Notes: generated from the letters alone by a model not told the origin. A stretch of 64,000 nt of DNA from Bacteroidetes bacterium UBA6221 (GCA_002421685.1 DISB01000012.1:43328-107327), one strand, 5' to 3'; shown: positions 8,851-17,729, counted from the first letter of the stretch. Numbers and translations are program-made.

Positions 8851-10293
8851 TTACGGCATCATCAGGCCCGATACTCCCGCAGTGAGCTGCAGCAACGGTG
8901 CGGGATATACTCCCAACAATATGATGAGTCCGATAATAATTGCTAATCCTATATATTCACTCGCTGCCAGGTCGCCGCCGGTTTTCATGGCCACCGTTTC
9001 GCCGTAGGCGGTGCGCTGCACCATGTTGAGCGTGTACACAGCACCCAATATAATACCCAGCCCCGCAATGACCATAAATACAATATGGTATTGCGAACCC
9101 GAAACGAACAAGCCGTTGAACAGCATGAATTCGCCTACGAAACCATTGGTAAGGGGCAGGGCAATATTTGCCAACGCGATAACTACCAATGCAATGGTCA
9201 TGAGCGGGGCCGTGCTGGCCATACCGCCCAGTTCTTTCATATTGCGTGTGCCCCAGCGCTGCTCTACCATACTTATTATCACCCACATACCTGCTATGTT
9301 GATGCCGTGGTTGAACATCTGCACCATAAGGCCGTGCATGCCTACATTGGTATCAGAAAAAGCCGTGGCACTCATCAATCCCATGTGGGCGATAGATGAG
9401 TAAGCCACCAGGCGCTTCAGGTCCGTCTGCACTATAGCCAGCAACGAGGCATACACTATACCTATTACCGACAATGTTATAACTGTATCAGACCAGAAGG
9501 CTACAGCTTCGGGCACCACGGGCAGCAACCAGCGTACCACGCCAAACACGCCCATCTTCACCATCAGGGCGCTCAGGATAATCGTAACGGGTGTTGGCGA
9601 TTGCTCGTAAGTATCGGGCTGCCAGGTGTGGAAGGGGAACATGGGCATCTTGATAGCGAAGGCTATGAAGATGAGCCAGAACAACCACTGTTGCTGGTCG
9701 GCAGGCAGGGATGCGCCGGCGCGGACAATATTATTCCAGGCAAAGGAATTGCCGCCGGGGTTTTGCAATGAAAGGTATATCAGCGCGGCCAGCAACATAA
9801 CGCTGCCCACGAAGGTATAAACGAAGAACTTGAAGGTAACGGCAATACGTTTTTCACCACCCCATATGGAGCAAAGGAAATAAACAGGCACCAGGGCCAG
9901 CTCCCAGAAGAAGTAGAACAACAACGCATCAGACGCCAGGAAAACACCGGTGATGCCCGCCTGCGACAGCAGCATCAATCCATAAAAAGAGCCCTGGTTT
10001 TCAACCTCTTTATCACTATTGGTGATGAAAATTACAGGCATCACAATACCTACCAGCAGGCATAGCATGGCTGACATGCCATCGGCCAGCAGGCTTATCT
10101 CAGAGCCGAGGGTAGGTATCCAGGGCATGCTCCACGATATCTGCGCCCCGCTGTGTATGTCGGTACTGATGAGTATGGCTACAGCAAGCGTAGCCAGTGA
10201 GCTGAACAAGGCAATTCCTTTGGCAGCGCCTTTCGCAAACATGCTGATGATGCCGGCTACCAGGGGAATCAATATGAGTAATATCAGTATCAT
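8851..10293 (-). CDS. nuoM: NADH-quinone oxidoreductase subunit M
   Basis: A 480-residue antiporter-like subunit of the complex I membrane arm. The FFWELALVPVYFL segment carries the conserved glutamate of helix 5; FAIKMPMFPFHTWQPDTYEQ holds the lysine/histidine proton-path residues; and DLKRLVAYSSIAHMGLM is the second core motif. It takes part in quinone-reduction-coupled proton pumping in the inner membrane. The gene follows nuoL by 28 bp and precedes nuoN by 69 bp in the same transcript. Length and motif order are normal for the family. Confidence 0.97.
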   Translation of the reverse strand: MILILLILIPLVAGIISMFAKGAAKGIALFSSLATLAVAILISTDIHSGAQISWSMPWIPTLGSEISLLADGMSAMLCLLVGIVMPVIFITNSDKEVENQGSFYGLMLLSQAGITGVFLASDALLFYFFWELALVPVYFLCSIWGGEKRIAVTFKFFVYTFVGSVMLLAALIYLSLQNPGGNSFAWNNIVRAGASLPADQQQWLFWLIFIAFAIKMPMFPFHTWQPDTYEQSPTPVTIILSALMVKMGVFGVVRWLLPVVPEAVAFWSDTVITLSVIGIVYASLLAIVQTDLKRLVAYSSIAHMGLMSATAFSDTNVGMHGLMVQMFNHGINIAGMWVIISMVEQRWGTRNMKELGGMASTAPLMTIALVVIALANIALPLTNGFVGEFMLFNGLFVSGSQYHIVFMVIAGLGIILGAVYTLNMVQRTAYGETVAMKTGGDLAASEYIGLAIIIGLIILLGVYPAPLLQLTAGVSGLMMP

Positions 10294-10321
10294 AATACTT
10301 ATCGCAATACTATGCGTCTAA

Positions 10322-12205
10322 TTATTGTATCCAAAAAAAGCCGATGGCAAAAAGCACGGTTATGCCCAGTACCATCGCGAAAATGTAAAAACCAACCTGC
10401 CCGCTCTGCACCAGCCGTACTTTGCCGCTGCCCCAGTTTACGAGCTTGCCTACACCGTTCACCGCGCCATCAATACCCAGCCTTTCTACAAAATTGTTCA
10501 GCACTGCAGACAATGCAGCTATGGGGCGAACGATAATTGCATCGTACAACTCATCTACATACCATTTGTTTTCCAATGCTTTTGCAATACCCGTATTCGG
10601 TACGAAGTTGGGCTTTTTAGTAACAGAGTATGCTACTACTATCATTATGACAACCAGCCCCGTTGACAATCCCATCAGCATCCATTCAGTAGCATGTTCC
10701 AGGTGGTGTACGTTGAAGTTGCTGACAACAGGCGCGAGGTAACTGTTCAATGTATGGTGCTCGCTGATAACGGGCGGCAGGCCAACATAACCACCTATTA
10801 CTGACAGTATTGCCAGCACTACCAGCGGAATAGTAATTGCCGCGGGGCTTTCGTGCAGATGGTGTTCCTGTTCGTGGGTTCCGCGGAATTTTCCTGTAAA
10901 GGTGAGGAAGTAGAGGCGGAACATATAAAAAGCCGTCATCAGTGCAGCGCCCAGGGCCAGGTAATACATTACAGGGCTGTGCGCATATACCGATGCCAAT
11001 ATTTCATCTTTGGAGAAGAAGCCTGAGAAACCGGGAATACCTGCGATGGCCAGGCAACCGATAAGGAAGGTAATACCCGTGATGCGCATCTTCTTGTTAA
11101 GGCCACCCATGTAGCGGATATCCTGCTCGCCGCCCATAGCGTGTATCACACTACCCGAGCCGAGGAACAATAATGCTTTGAAGAAGGCGTGCGTCATTAC
11201 ATGGAACACCGCCGTAGTATATGCACCCACACCCAGCGCCAGGAACATAAAGCCCAACTGGCTAACGGTAGAGTATGCCAGTACTTTTTTAATATCGTAT
11301 TGTTTGATGGCGATGGATGCCGCGACAATAGCTGTAGCCAAACCGATAACCGCCACCAGGTCCTGCGCCATGGGCGCCAGGTTGTACAGTACACTGCTGC
11401 GGGCTATCATATATATACCGGCAGTCACCATCGTAGCAGCGTGTATCAGGGCAGATACCGGGGTAGGACCGGCCATCGCATCGGGCAGCCATGTGTATAG
11501 TGGTATCTGCGCGCTCTTACCCATTGCTCCTATGAAGAAGCATATAGCTATCCAGTTGTATGTGCTTTCGCTAACGGGTGCGTTACCTGTAGTTATTTGC
11601 CCGAAGAAATCACCATAAGACAAAGTACCAAAATGATACAACACCAGCAGCATACCCACCAAAAAGCCGAGGTCGCCGATGCGGTTCATCACAAAGGCTT
11701 TCTTGGCAGCATTGGTATAGTCGCGGTTTTTGAACCAGAAGCCGATGAGCAGGTAAGAGCAAAGACCCACACCTTCCCAACCGATGAACATGATGAGGTA
11801 GTTGCCGCCTAAAACCAACAGCAGCATCGAGAACACGAAGAGGTTGAGGAAGGCGAAGTATTTCACCATGCCTTCATCGTCGTGCATATAAGAGGTAGAG
11901 TAAACATGTATCAGGAAACCGACACCGGTAATAATTAACAGGAACAAAGAAGACAAAGCATCTACCTGGAACACGAAAGGAATGTTCAGCGAGCCGGACC
12001 GGATGAAATCGTATAGGTGAACAGAAGTAACTGCACCAGTAGATTTAACCTCGAAGAAGATACCCAGCGATACGGCAAACGATGCCAGTACTGCCAGGCT
12101 GCCTATAATGCCACCCGCAGATTTAGGTATTTTCCTCCATCCGATACCATTGATAAGAAACCCTATCAACGGAAACAAAGGAACCAAGTAAACTAAGTTT
12201 GTCAT
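10322..12205 (-). CDS. nuoL: NADH-quinone oxidoreductase subunit L
   Basis: This 627-residue product is the distal proton-pumping subunit of complex I. It shows the GWEGVGLCSYLLIGFWF motif with the conserved glutamate, GKSAQIPLYTWLPDAMAGPT, the SALIHAATMVTAGIYMIAR motif, and a C-terminal amphipathic region leading to a last helix (about 595-625). About 16 membrane helices are visible. The start codon is unusual in context: a palindromic repeat element (12206-12228) abuts the ATG with no spacing, so the ribosome entry site is made of repeat sequence. A related inverted element lies just after the nuoK stop. Confidence 0.97.
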   Translation of the reverse strand: MTNLVYLVPLFPLIGFLINGIGWRKIPKSAGGIIGSLAVLASFAVSLGIFFEVKSTGAVTSVHLYDFIRSGSLNIPFVFQVDALSSLFLLIITGVGFLIHVYSTSYMHDDEGMVKYFAFLNLFVFSMLLLVLGGNYLIMFIGWEGVGLCSYLLIGFWFKNRDYTNAAKKAFVMNRIGDLGFLVGMLLVLYHFGTLSYGDFFGQITTGNAPVSESTYNWIAICFFIGAMGKSAQIPLYTWLPDAMAGPTPVSALIHAATMVTAGIYMIARSSVLYNLAPMAQDLVAVIGLATAIVAASIAIKQYDIKKVLAYSTVSQLGFMFLALGVGAYTTAVFHVMTHAFFKALLFLGSGSVIHAMGGEQDIRYMGGLNKKMRITGITFLIGCLAIAGIPGFSGFFSKDEILASVYAHSPVMYYLALGAALMTAFYMFRLYFLTFTGKFRGTHEQEHHLHESPAAITIPLVVLAILSVIGGYVGLPPVISEHHTLNSYLAPVVSNFNVHHLEHATEWMLMGLSTGLVVIMIVVAYSVTKKPNFVPNTGIAKALENKWYVDELYDAIIVRPIAALSAVLNNFVERLGIDGAVNGVGKLVNWGSGKVRLVQSGQVGFYIFAMVLGITVLFAIGFFWIQ

Positions 12206-12290
12206 ACCCCAAACCCCTAAAGGGGCTTACTATTTTAATTATTTATTATAATAACTGAATCAACCACCTCCCCTTCAGGGGGTCGGGGGT
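12206..12290. repeat. Palindromic element pair bracketing the nuoK-nuoL spacer
   Basis: Next to the nuoL ATG lies a copy of the element with core CCCCTAAAGGGG (12206-12228). At 12267-12290, just after the nuoK stop, is a related copy with core CCCCTTCAGGGG. On the transcript the two are in inverted order, so each can fold alone (four-pair GC stems) or they can pair with each other imperfectly across a 38-base AT-rich spacer. Either fold would involve bases directly ahead of the nuoL start. Confidence 0.75.
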
Positions 12291-12291
12291 A

Positions 12292-12591
12292 TTAATGTTT
12301 CAGCCTGTTCAAAATATTTATATCCACAGAATGTACTTTGCGGTACATCATCACGATTATCGCCAGTCCCACTGCTACCTCTGCTGCTGCCACCACCATA
12401 CTGAAAAACACGAATATCTGCGCAGAAGCATCATTGTACATTTTTGAAAACGCCACCAGCAACAGGTTTACAGCATTCAGCATCAACTCTATACACATAA
12501 ATATGATTATCGCATTGCGGCGCATGAGCGTACCCATGATACCGATGCTGAATAAAGCCAGGCTTAAGAATATATAATATTGTATTGGCAT
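12292..12591 (-). CDS. nuoK: NADH-quinone oxidoreductase subunit K
   Basis: The 99-residue product has the usual three membrane helices of NuoK. The IIFMCIELMLNAVNLLLVAF segment carries the conserved glutamate of helix 2, and VVAAAEVAVGLAIIVMMY carries the second conserved glutamate of helix 3; both belong to the chain of charged residues linking the quinone site with the pumping subunits. Length is normal. Its ATG is immediately preceded by a palindromic repeat (12592-12616) which can pair with an inverted copy that ends nuoJ, so translation of nuoK may be controlled by this hairpin. Confidence 0.97.
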   Translation of the reverse strand: MPIQYYIFLSLALFSIGIMGTLMRRNAIIIFMCIELMLNAVNLLLVAFSKMYNDASAQIFVFFSMVVAAAEVAVGLAIIVMMYRKVHSVDINILNRLKH

Positions 12592-12672
12592 ACCTCAAAC
12601 CCCTAAAGGGGCTTTTTATTTAGTTAATTGTTTTTCAAATATACCTTAAGCCCCTTTAGGGGTTTGGGGTCC
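12592..12672. repeat. Inverted pair of palindromic elements between nuoJ and nuoK
   Basis: Copy one (12592-12616) abuts the nuoK ATG; copy two (12646-12670) is in opposite orientation and forms the last codons and stop of nuoJ. Both have the core CCCCTAAAGGGG flanked by AAAC-type bases. On the mRNA they can form a stem of about 22 pairs with one mismatch around a spacer of about 29 AT-rich bases. The stem ends directly at the nuoK start codon. The pair could slow ribosome entry, end part of the transcripts or protect mRNA ends. Confidence 0.8.
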
Positions 12673-13170
12673 TTCCTCCCCTTTCTTCCCTAAAACTACC
12701 GCACCTATCATTGCACTCAGGAAGAGGACACTCGCTATTTCAAAAGGCAATACAAACTTGGTAAAGAGTGTTTTGCCCAGGTTCTTTATCAATCCGATAT
12801 CTGTTGATGTTTGCTCCAGCATGTTGTTGGTAGATGATTTGAGCGCCGCCAGTATCACCAGGAACAATATGCCCCCCGATACTACACCCGCCAGTTGCAC
12901 CAACCGGTTTTTCTGTGGCTCTGTATCTGCGTTCAGGTTCATGAGCATGATTACAAACAGGAACAATACCATGATGGCCCCGGCATAAACTATGATGTTC
13001 ACTATCGCCAGGAACTGCGCGTTCATTAATATATAATGGCCCGATACCGCAAAGAATGTAGCAATCAGGAATAAAACGCTGCTAACGGGATTGCGGCTGA
13101 GTATCACCCCCAATGCGCAACTGATAGCCATTACTGTAAGCAACCAGAATATGAGTTCGTATGCGTTCAT
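12646..13170 (-). CDS. nuoJ: NADH-quinone oxidoreductase subunit J
   Basis: The 174-residue product has five membrane helices and the family stretch IVNIIVYAGAIMVLFLFVIM (helix 3, the segment that changes between alpha and pi helix in known complex I structures). It sits at the base of the membrane arm near the quinone channel. The last seven residues (PQTPKGA) and the stop are encoded by a copy of the palindromic repeat that also lies before nuoK, nuoL and nuoF, so the natural C-terminus seems to have been replaced or lengthened by repeat DNA. The gene overlaps nothing and follows nuoI by four bases. Confidence 0.96.
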   Translation of the reverse strand: MNAYELIFWLLTVMAISCALGVILSRNPVSSVLFLIATFFAVSGHYILMNAQFLAIVNIIVYAGAIMVLFLFVIMLMNLNADTEPQKNRLVQLAGVVSGGILFLVILAALKSSTNNMLEQTSTDIGLIKNLGKTLFTKFVLPFEIASVLFLSAMIGAVVLGKKGEEGPQTPKGA

Positions 13171-13174
13171 TTCT

Positions 13175-13684
13175 TTATTGGCCGGATTGCTTTTTAGGAT
13201 GAGGAATTAATAAATCTTCTTTTTTGTATATCATGGTCTTGCGGCTGTAGTGCGTAGGCATCAATGTTTCGCTCAGGTATATAGCGTCTTTAGGGCAGGC
13301 CTCTTCACAATACCCGCAAAAGATGCAGCGCAGCATATTTATTTCATATTTCGCGGCATATTTTTCTTCGTGGTACAGGTGTTCTTCATCAGGCTTGCGC
13401 TCGGCTGCTTCCATGGTAATGGCTTCAGCAGGGCATGCCAGCGCACACAGGCCACATGCCGTACAACGCTCACGGCCCTCTTCATCACGGTTCAATACAT
13501 GCAGTCCGCGAAACACGGGGCTGAATGGCCTTTTTTGTTCGGGGTATTGTACTGTCGCTTTCTTTTTAAATATATGGCCCACGGTAATGGTCAACCCCTT
13601 GAAGATGGCGGGAAGGTAAATCTTCTCGCCAAACGTCATCGGGCTGCGGTCAACCGGAACAGACCTGTTTGTAAGTTTCTCCAT
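13175..13684 (-). CDS. nuoI: NADH-quinone oxidoreductase subunit I
   Basis: This 169-residue ferredoxin-like subunit carries two [4Fe-4S] motifs: CTACGLCALACP and CIFCGYCEEACP, corresponding to clusters N6a and N6b that hand electrons from NuoG to NuoB. An N-terminal amphipathic stretch (IFKGLTITVGHIFKKKATVQ) fits membrane association in the connecting part of complex I. The gene lies between nuoH (7 bp) and nuoJ (4 bp), as usual in the operon. Length is normal. Confidence 0.97.
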   Translation of the reverse strand: MEKLTNRSVPVDRSPMTFGEKIYLPAIFKGLTITVGHIFKKKATVQYPEQKRPFSPVFRGLHVLNRDEEGRERCTACGLCALACPAEAITMEAAERKPDEEHLYHEEKYAAKYEINMLRCIFCGYCEEACPKDAIYLSETLMPTHYSRKTMIYKKEDLLIPHPKKQSGQ

Positions 13685-13691
13685 TTCATTC

Positions 13692-14762
13692 TCATTTAAG
13701 CACGTACAATATCACCAATCCCGTTATTAGCATATTTACCAATGCCAGCGGTATCAGCGACCTCCAACCCAGCTTCATCAGTTGATCATACCTGAAACGC
13801 GGTAGTGTCCAACGAACAAACATAAAAAACAATATAAGGCAAATAGCTTTTGTCAACAGTACCAATACACAGATAACAGTGAACCATAACTGCCCCACGC
13901 CGGCCAGCACTTCGTCCATGAAGGGGAAGTTGTACCCGCCAAAGAACAGCGTAGCTATCACTGCTGAGCTGATGAACATATTGATGTACTCTGCAAAGAG
14001 GTAAAAGCCCAGCTTCATAGATGAATACTCCTGGTGGTAGCCCATGTTCAGTTCGCTTTCCGCTTCTGCCAGGTCAAAAGGCGCGCGGTTCAGCTCTGCG
14101 AAGGAGCAAACCAGGAATATCAGGAAACCTAAAGGCTGCTTAAAAAAGTTCCAGGTAAAGTACCCATCGGCCCAGAAACCGTGCTGCTGTGCTACTATTT
14201 CCCTCAGGCTCAATGAACCGGTCAGCATCAGCAGGGCTACCAGGCTAAGGCCCAGCGCCAGCTCGTAAGAAACAGCCTGTGCCGCCGCACGAATGCTACT
14301 CAGCAACGAGAATTTATTATTTGAAGCCCAGCCACCCAGCATGATGCCATATACACCCAGGCTTACAACACCAAAGATGAACAGGATACCGATATTAATA
14401 TCCGCCATCTGCAAGGCTATCACCCTGCCACTTTCTGTAACATAGTCGGGCCCCCATGGTATTACCGCGCTGGTCATCGTTGCTGTCAGCATAGCCAGCG
14501 ATGGCCCTAATATAAATAACGCCTTTGTTGAAGTATCCGGAATGATTTCTTCTTTGAAAAACAGCTTTACACCGTCCGCCAAAGGTTGAAACAATCCCAG
14601 CGGGCCCGCACGGTTGGGACCGATACGGTCCTGCATAATAGCCGCTACCTTACGCTCGCCCCAGGTGGCATACATGGCGATACCCAGCGAGCCCAACAGG
14701 ATAACTGTGGCCAGTATGAGTTTTTCTATTATAAACGCTATGTCAATCTGCAATAACAGCAT
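13692..14762 (-). CDS. nuoH: NADH-quinone oxidoreductase subunit H
   Basis: The 356-residue product has eight or nine membrane helices and contributes most of the quinone chamber of complex I. Visible signatures are ATWGERKVAAIMQDRIGPNR, GLFQPLADGVKLFFKEEIIP and a loop with AELNRAPFDLAEAESELNMG, whose acidic residues couple quinone chemistry to the pump. The next stretch, EYSSMKLGFYLFAEYINM, is also conserved. It follows nuoG by 16 bp. Nothing unusual. Confidence 0.97.
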   Translation of the reverse strand: MLLLQIDIAFIIEKLILATVILLGSLGIAMYATWGERKVAAIMQDRIGPNRAGPLGLFQPLADGVKLFFKEEIIPDTSTKALFILGPSLAMLTATMTSAVIPWGPDYVTESGRVIALQMADINIGILFIFGVVSLGVYGIMLGGWASNNKFSLLSSIRAAAQAVSYELALGLSLVALLMLTGSLSLREIVAQQHGFWADGYFTWNFFKQPLGFLIFLVCSFAELNRAPFDLAEAESELNMGYHQEYSSMKLGFYLFAEYINMFISSAVIATLFFGGYNFPFMDEVLAGVGQLWFTVICVLVLLTKAICLILFFMFVRWTLPRFRYDQLMKLGWRSLIPLALVNMLITGLVILYVLK

Positions 14763-14778
14763 AGTGGCGCAAAAGTAA

Positions 14779-15888
14779 TTAGTTGTTTAATTTTTTATCG
14801 TCTTTCTTTTCAAAATCGTCAGAGTGTGCCGGGCCGGGAATTTCTGATAGTTCTATTTCCGGTCTGTTCACTTCACTCACATCATGTATGTTCAGCAGCA
14901 GCTTAGGTTCTTTACCTATCACCTTATCAATGATCTTCGGCTGCGGAACAGTATTTACATAATGCCCCTGCGATATTACACTGTAGCGGCTCACGTTCGA
15001 TGGCCCTTCTATTATCCAGTCTTTAGTTTCTTTCTTATGAAAGCGGCATTCATTACATATCCAGCCTTCTACTTCGCCCCACTGGTCTTTGCGCGCTGTA
15101 ACGCGGAACACTTCATCGCCGCGCATCCACAGGCGTACCTTGCCGCAGCACTTCGGATTTTCGCAGTCGCGGTGCGCGTCTACAGGCTTGGTAAACCATA
15201 CCCTTTGCTTAAAACGGAATGTCTTATCCGTAAGCGCGCCAACGGGACAAACATCTATCACGTTACCGATAAAATCGTTGTGCAGGCTCTTGCCCAGGTA
15301 GGTGCTTATTTCCGACCTTTCGCCACGTTCCAGTACACCATGCTGGCGTTCCCCGGTCAACTGGTCGGCTGTGTACACACAACGGTAGCAAAGTATGCAG
15401 CGCGTCATGTGCAGTTGTATATAGTCGCCTATATCTTCTTTTTCGAAAACCCGTTTATCAAATTCGAAGCGTGTGCCCTCGGTACCATGCTCGTAGCTCA
15501 GGTCCTGCAGGTCACATTCTCCGGCCTGGTCGCATATGGGGCAGTCCAGCGGGTGATTGATGAGCAGCATCTCCACTACTCCCTTACGGGCTTCTATCAC
15601 ACGAGGCGAAGTAATGTTCTTTACCTCCATGCCATCCATTACGCCCGTGCGGCAACTGGCCACCAGCTTGGGCATGGGCCGAGGGTCTTTCTCAGAGCCC
15701 TTGCTCACCTCTACCAGGCAGGTACGGCATTTACCGCCGCTACCCTCCAGCTTGCTATAGTAGCACATAGCCGGGGGCGTAACATCACCACCTATCTTGC
15801 GTGCAGCCTCAAGTATAGAAGTGCCTGCCGGTACTTCTATCGTGATATTATCAATCGTTACTTTAAAATTTGGCGTTCCTTCTGCCAT
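14779..15888 (-). CDS. nuoG: NADH-quinone oxidoreductase subunit G, short form (2Fe-2S and 4Fe-4S domains only)
   Basis: From the ATG at 15888 the protein has 369 residues. It contains the N-terminal [2Fe-2S] plant-type ferredoxin domain (CYYSKLEGSGGKCRTC), the HPLDCPICDQAGECDLQD motif with the histidine-ligated N5 cluster, a CILCYRC/CPVGALTDK [4Fe-4S] motif, and a further cysteine set CENPKCCG / ICNECR. The large molybdopterin-oxidoreductase-like half found in E. coli NuoG (about 900 residues) is absent, as is usual in Bacteroidota. A TTG two codons upstream is possible, but an AAAGGA stretch is well placed for the ATG. The role is electron transfer in the peripheral arm. Confidence 0.93.
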   Translation of the reverse strand: MAEGTPNFKVTIDNITIEVPAGTSILEAARKIGGDVTPPAMCYYSKLEGSGGKCRTCLVEVSKGSEKDPRPMPKLVASCRTGVMDGMEVKNITSPRVIEARKGVVEMLLINHPLDCPICDQAGECDLQDLSYEHGTEGTRFEFDKRVFEKEDIGDYIQLHMTRCILCYRCVYTADQLTGERQHGVLERGERSEISTYLGKSLHNDFIGNVIDVCPVGALTDKTFRFKQRVWFTKPVDAHRDCENPKCCGKVRLWMRGDEVFRVTARKDQWGEVEGWICNECRFHKKETKDWIIEGPSNVSRYSVISQGHYVNTVPQPKIIDKVIGKEPKLLLNIHDVSEVNRPEIELSEIPGPAHSDDFEKKDDKKLNN

Positions 15889-15906
15889 AATCAATCCTTT
15901 TTAGTA

Positions 15907-17256
15907 TTAGCTCACCGCAGGTACATATACCGGGTCTGCATAATGCGCTAAACCATAGTTTCTTGTTTGCGATTCTTCGGGGTTCAGCACATGCCATTCA
16001 AACTCGTCGCGGAAATGACGGATAGCTGCTGCTACCGGCCATGCCGCTGCATCGCCCAGCGGGCAAATAGTGTTCCCTTCTATCTTGCCTTGTATATCCC
16101 AAAGCAGTTCTATATCACTCATCTTGCCTTTCCCGTACTCGATGTTCTTCAATATACGGTACATCCATCCCGTCCCCTCACGGCAGGGACTGCATTGGCC
16201 GCAACTCTCGTGCATATAAAAATGCGCCAGGCTCATGGTGTGGCGCACCACGCACTGATCTTCGTCGAACACTATAAAACCTCCGGAGCCCAACATACTG
16301 CCGGTTTGGAAACCGCCGTCTGAAAGGCTTTCGTAATTCATGTACCTTGTTTCGCCTTTTGCTGTTTTCAGCAGCAGGTTTGCAGGCAATATTGGCACTG
16401 AAGAACCACCCGGTATGCATGCCTTCAGGCGTTTACCTTTAGGTATGCCGCCACAATATTGGTCTGAGAATATAAATTCCTCTACCGAAATGGTCATATC
16501 TATTTCGTACACACCCGGCTTGTTGATGTTGCCGCAGGCAGACATCAGCTTGGTGCCCGTTGAACGGCCCACTCCGATCTTTGCATACTCCTCGCCACCC
16601 ATGTTGATGATCGGCACTACGGCGGCCAGTGTCTCTACGTTGTTCACCACTGTAGGCCTGCCCCACAAGCCTTTCACAGCCGGGAACGGCGGTTTGATGC
16701 GCGGGTTGCCACGCTTGCCTTCCAGGCTTTCCAGCAATGCGGTTTCTTCTCCGCATATATAAGCGCCCGCACCGCGCTGCACGTATATTTCGCAATCAAA
16801 GCCCGAACCCGCTATATTCTTACCCAGCCAGCCGTTGCTTTTTGCTTCAGCGATGGCCTGTTCCAATATGTCGACTATCCACGCATATTCACCACGTATG
16901 TATATGAAGGTAAGATTGCTACCCAATGCATAGCTGCTCACTATCAGTCCCTCTACCAGCAGGTGCGGAATAAACTCCATCAGGTAGCGGTCTTTGAAAG
17001 TGCCCGGCTCCGATTCATCGGCGTTGCATACCAAATGGCGGGGCACTCCTTCAGGCTTGGCCAGGAAGCTCCACTTCATACCCGTAGGGAAGCCCGCACC
17101 ACCACGGCCGCGCAATCCGCTCTTCTTCACCTCCTCCGTTATTTCGTCGGGCGACATTTTCAGCGCCTTCTCTACGGAGCGGTAGCCGCCATGTTTGCGG
17201 TAGGCATCGTAGTAACGAATGCCCTCAACATGTGCGTGTTCTAATAATAATTTCAT
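15907..17256 (-). CDS. nuoF: NADH-quinone oxidoreductase subunit F
   Basis: This 449-residue product is the NADH- and FMN-binding subunit. The glycine-rich GLRGRGGAGFPTGMKW motif binds NADH, CNADESEPGTFKDR belongs to the FMN site, and CGQCSPCREGT with the later TICPLGDAAAWP gives the four cysteines of the [4Fe-4S] cluster N3. It receives hydride from NADH and feeds NuoE and NuoG. The gene starts five bases after a copy of the palindromic repeat (17261-17282) and is separated from nuoE by a DUF4440 gene, which is not the usual order. Confidence 0.97.
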   Translation of the reverse strand: MKLLLEHAHVEGIRYYDAYRKHGGYRSVEKALKMSPDEITEEVKKSGLRGRGGAGFPTGMKWSFLAKPEGVPRHLVCNADESEPGTFKDRYLMEFIPHLLVEGLIVSSYALGSNLTFIYIRGEYAWIVDILEQAIAEAKSNGWLGKNIAGSGFDCEIYVQRGAGAYICGEETALLESLEGKRGNPRIKPPFPAVKGLWGRPTVVNNVETLAAVVPIINMGGEEYAKIGVGRSTGTKLMSACGNINKPGVYEIDMTISVEEFIFSDQYCGGIPKGKRLKACIPGGSSVPILPANLLLKTAKGETRYMNYESLSDGGFQTGSMLGSGGFIVFDEDQCVVRHTMSLAHFYMHESCGQCSPCREGTGWMYRILKNIEYGKGKMSDIELLWDIQGKIEGNTICPLGDAAAWPVAAAIRHFRDEFEWHVLNPEESQTRNYGLAHYADPVYVPAVS

Positions 17257-17260
17257 ATAA

Positions 17261-17282
17261 ACCCCAACCCCTAAAGGGGCTA
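17261..17282. repeat. Palindromic CCCCTAAAGGGG element before nuoF
   Basis: A single copy of the same palindromic element that flanks nuoK and nuoL lies between the DUF4440 stop and the nuoF start, ending four bases before the start codon. The hairpin CCCC-TTTA-GGGG on the transcript would lie over the ribosome entry site. Confidence 0.7.
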
Positions 17283-17293
17283 CTAATTTTTAA

Positions 17294-17722
17294 TTACTTT
17301 TTATTACTCATACTTTGCCTGTTCAGCATCTGCCAGCGTCCATCTTCCCATATCCACGTCTGCATCACATGCAGGTCAAATATCATATGCTCCTGTCCTT
17401 TCATATCCACCTCAAACACCCCGTTTCCCCGTACCGTTGCCGTCCTTCCGTTCACAATAACCTCCAGTTCCGGCTGGTCTATCTTATGATAATTAATTGT
17501 GCCGTTATACAAGTTAGTTACCTGTTCGGTCCTCGTCTCTATCCACCCGTTGCTGTGTCCGTAGCTCAGCTTCCCATGCAGCAGTTTCTTCATTGCCGCT
17601 GTGTCCTTTTTTATTATAGCATCATTATAAGCATATACAGCCTTCCTGATGCCTTCTTCCGACTGTTGCGCAACAGCAGCTCCGTAAACAAAGAACAACG
17701 ATATGGTCAATAACAGGCGCAT
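17294..17722 (-). CDS. Secreted DUF4440 (NTF2-like) protein inside the nuo operon
   Basis: The 142-residue product starts with a signal peptide (MRLLLTISLFFVYGAAVAQQ). The rest reads as one NTF2-like alpha+beta barrel: IRKAVYAYNDAIIKKDTAAM at the start, HGKLSYGHSNGW in the middle and MQTWIWEDGRWQMLNRQ at the end, which is the DUF4440 pattern. The family includes ketosteroid isomerase-like folds with no common activity. Its export signal means it cannot join the cytoplasmic peripheral arm of complex I. It lies 7 bp after nuoE and 37 bp before nuoF on the same strand and must be co-transcribed with them. Why a periplasmic or lipid-facing protein sits here is unknown. Confidence 0.85.
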   Translation of the reverse strand: MRLLLTISLFFVYGAAVAQQSEEGIRKAVYAYNDAIIKKDTAAMKKLLHGKLSYGHSNGWIETRTEQVTNLYNGTINYHKIDQPELEVIVNGRTATVRGNGVFEVDMKGQEHMIFDLHVMQTWIWEDGRWQMLNRQSMSNKK

Positions 17723-17729
17723 ATTACCA

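Noticed and set aside
14884..15951. A long open frame (355 codons) on the plus strand opposite nuoG and part of nuoF
   Set aside because: It mirrors conserved nuoG codons, has no recognisable domain, and its composition is that of an antisense shadow.
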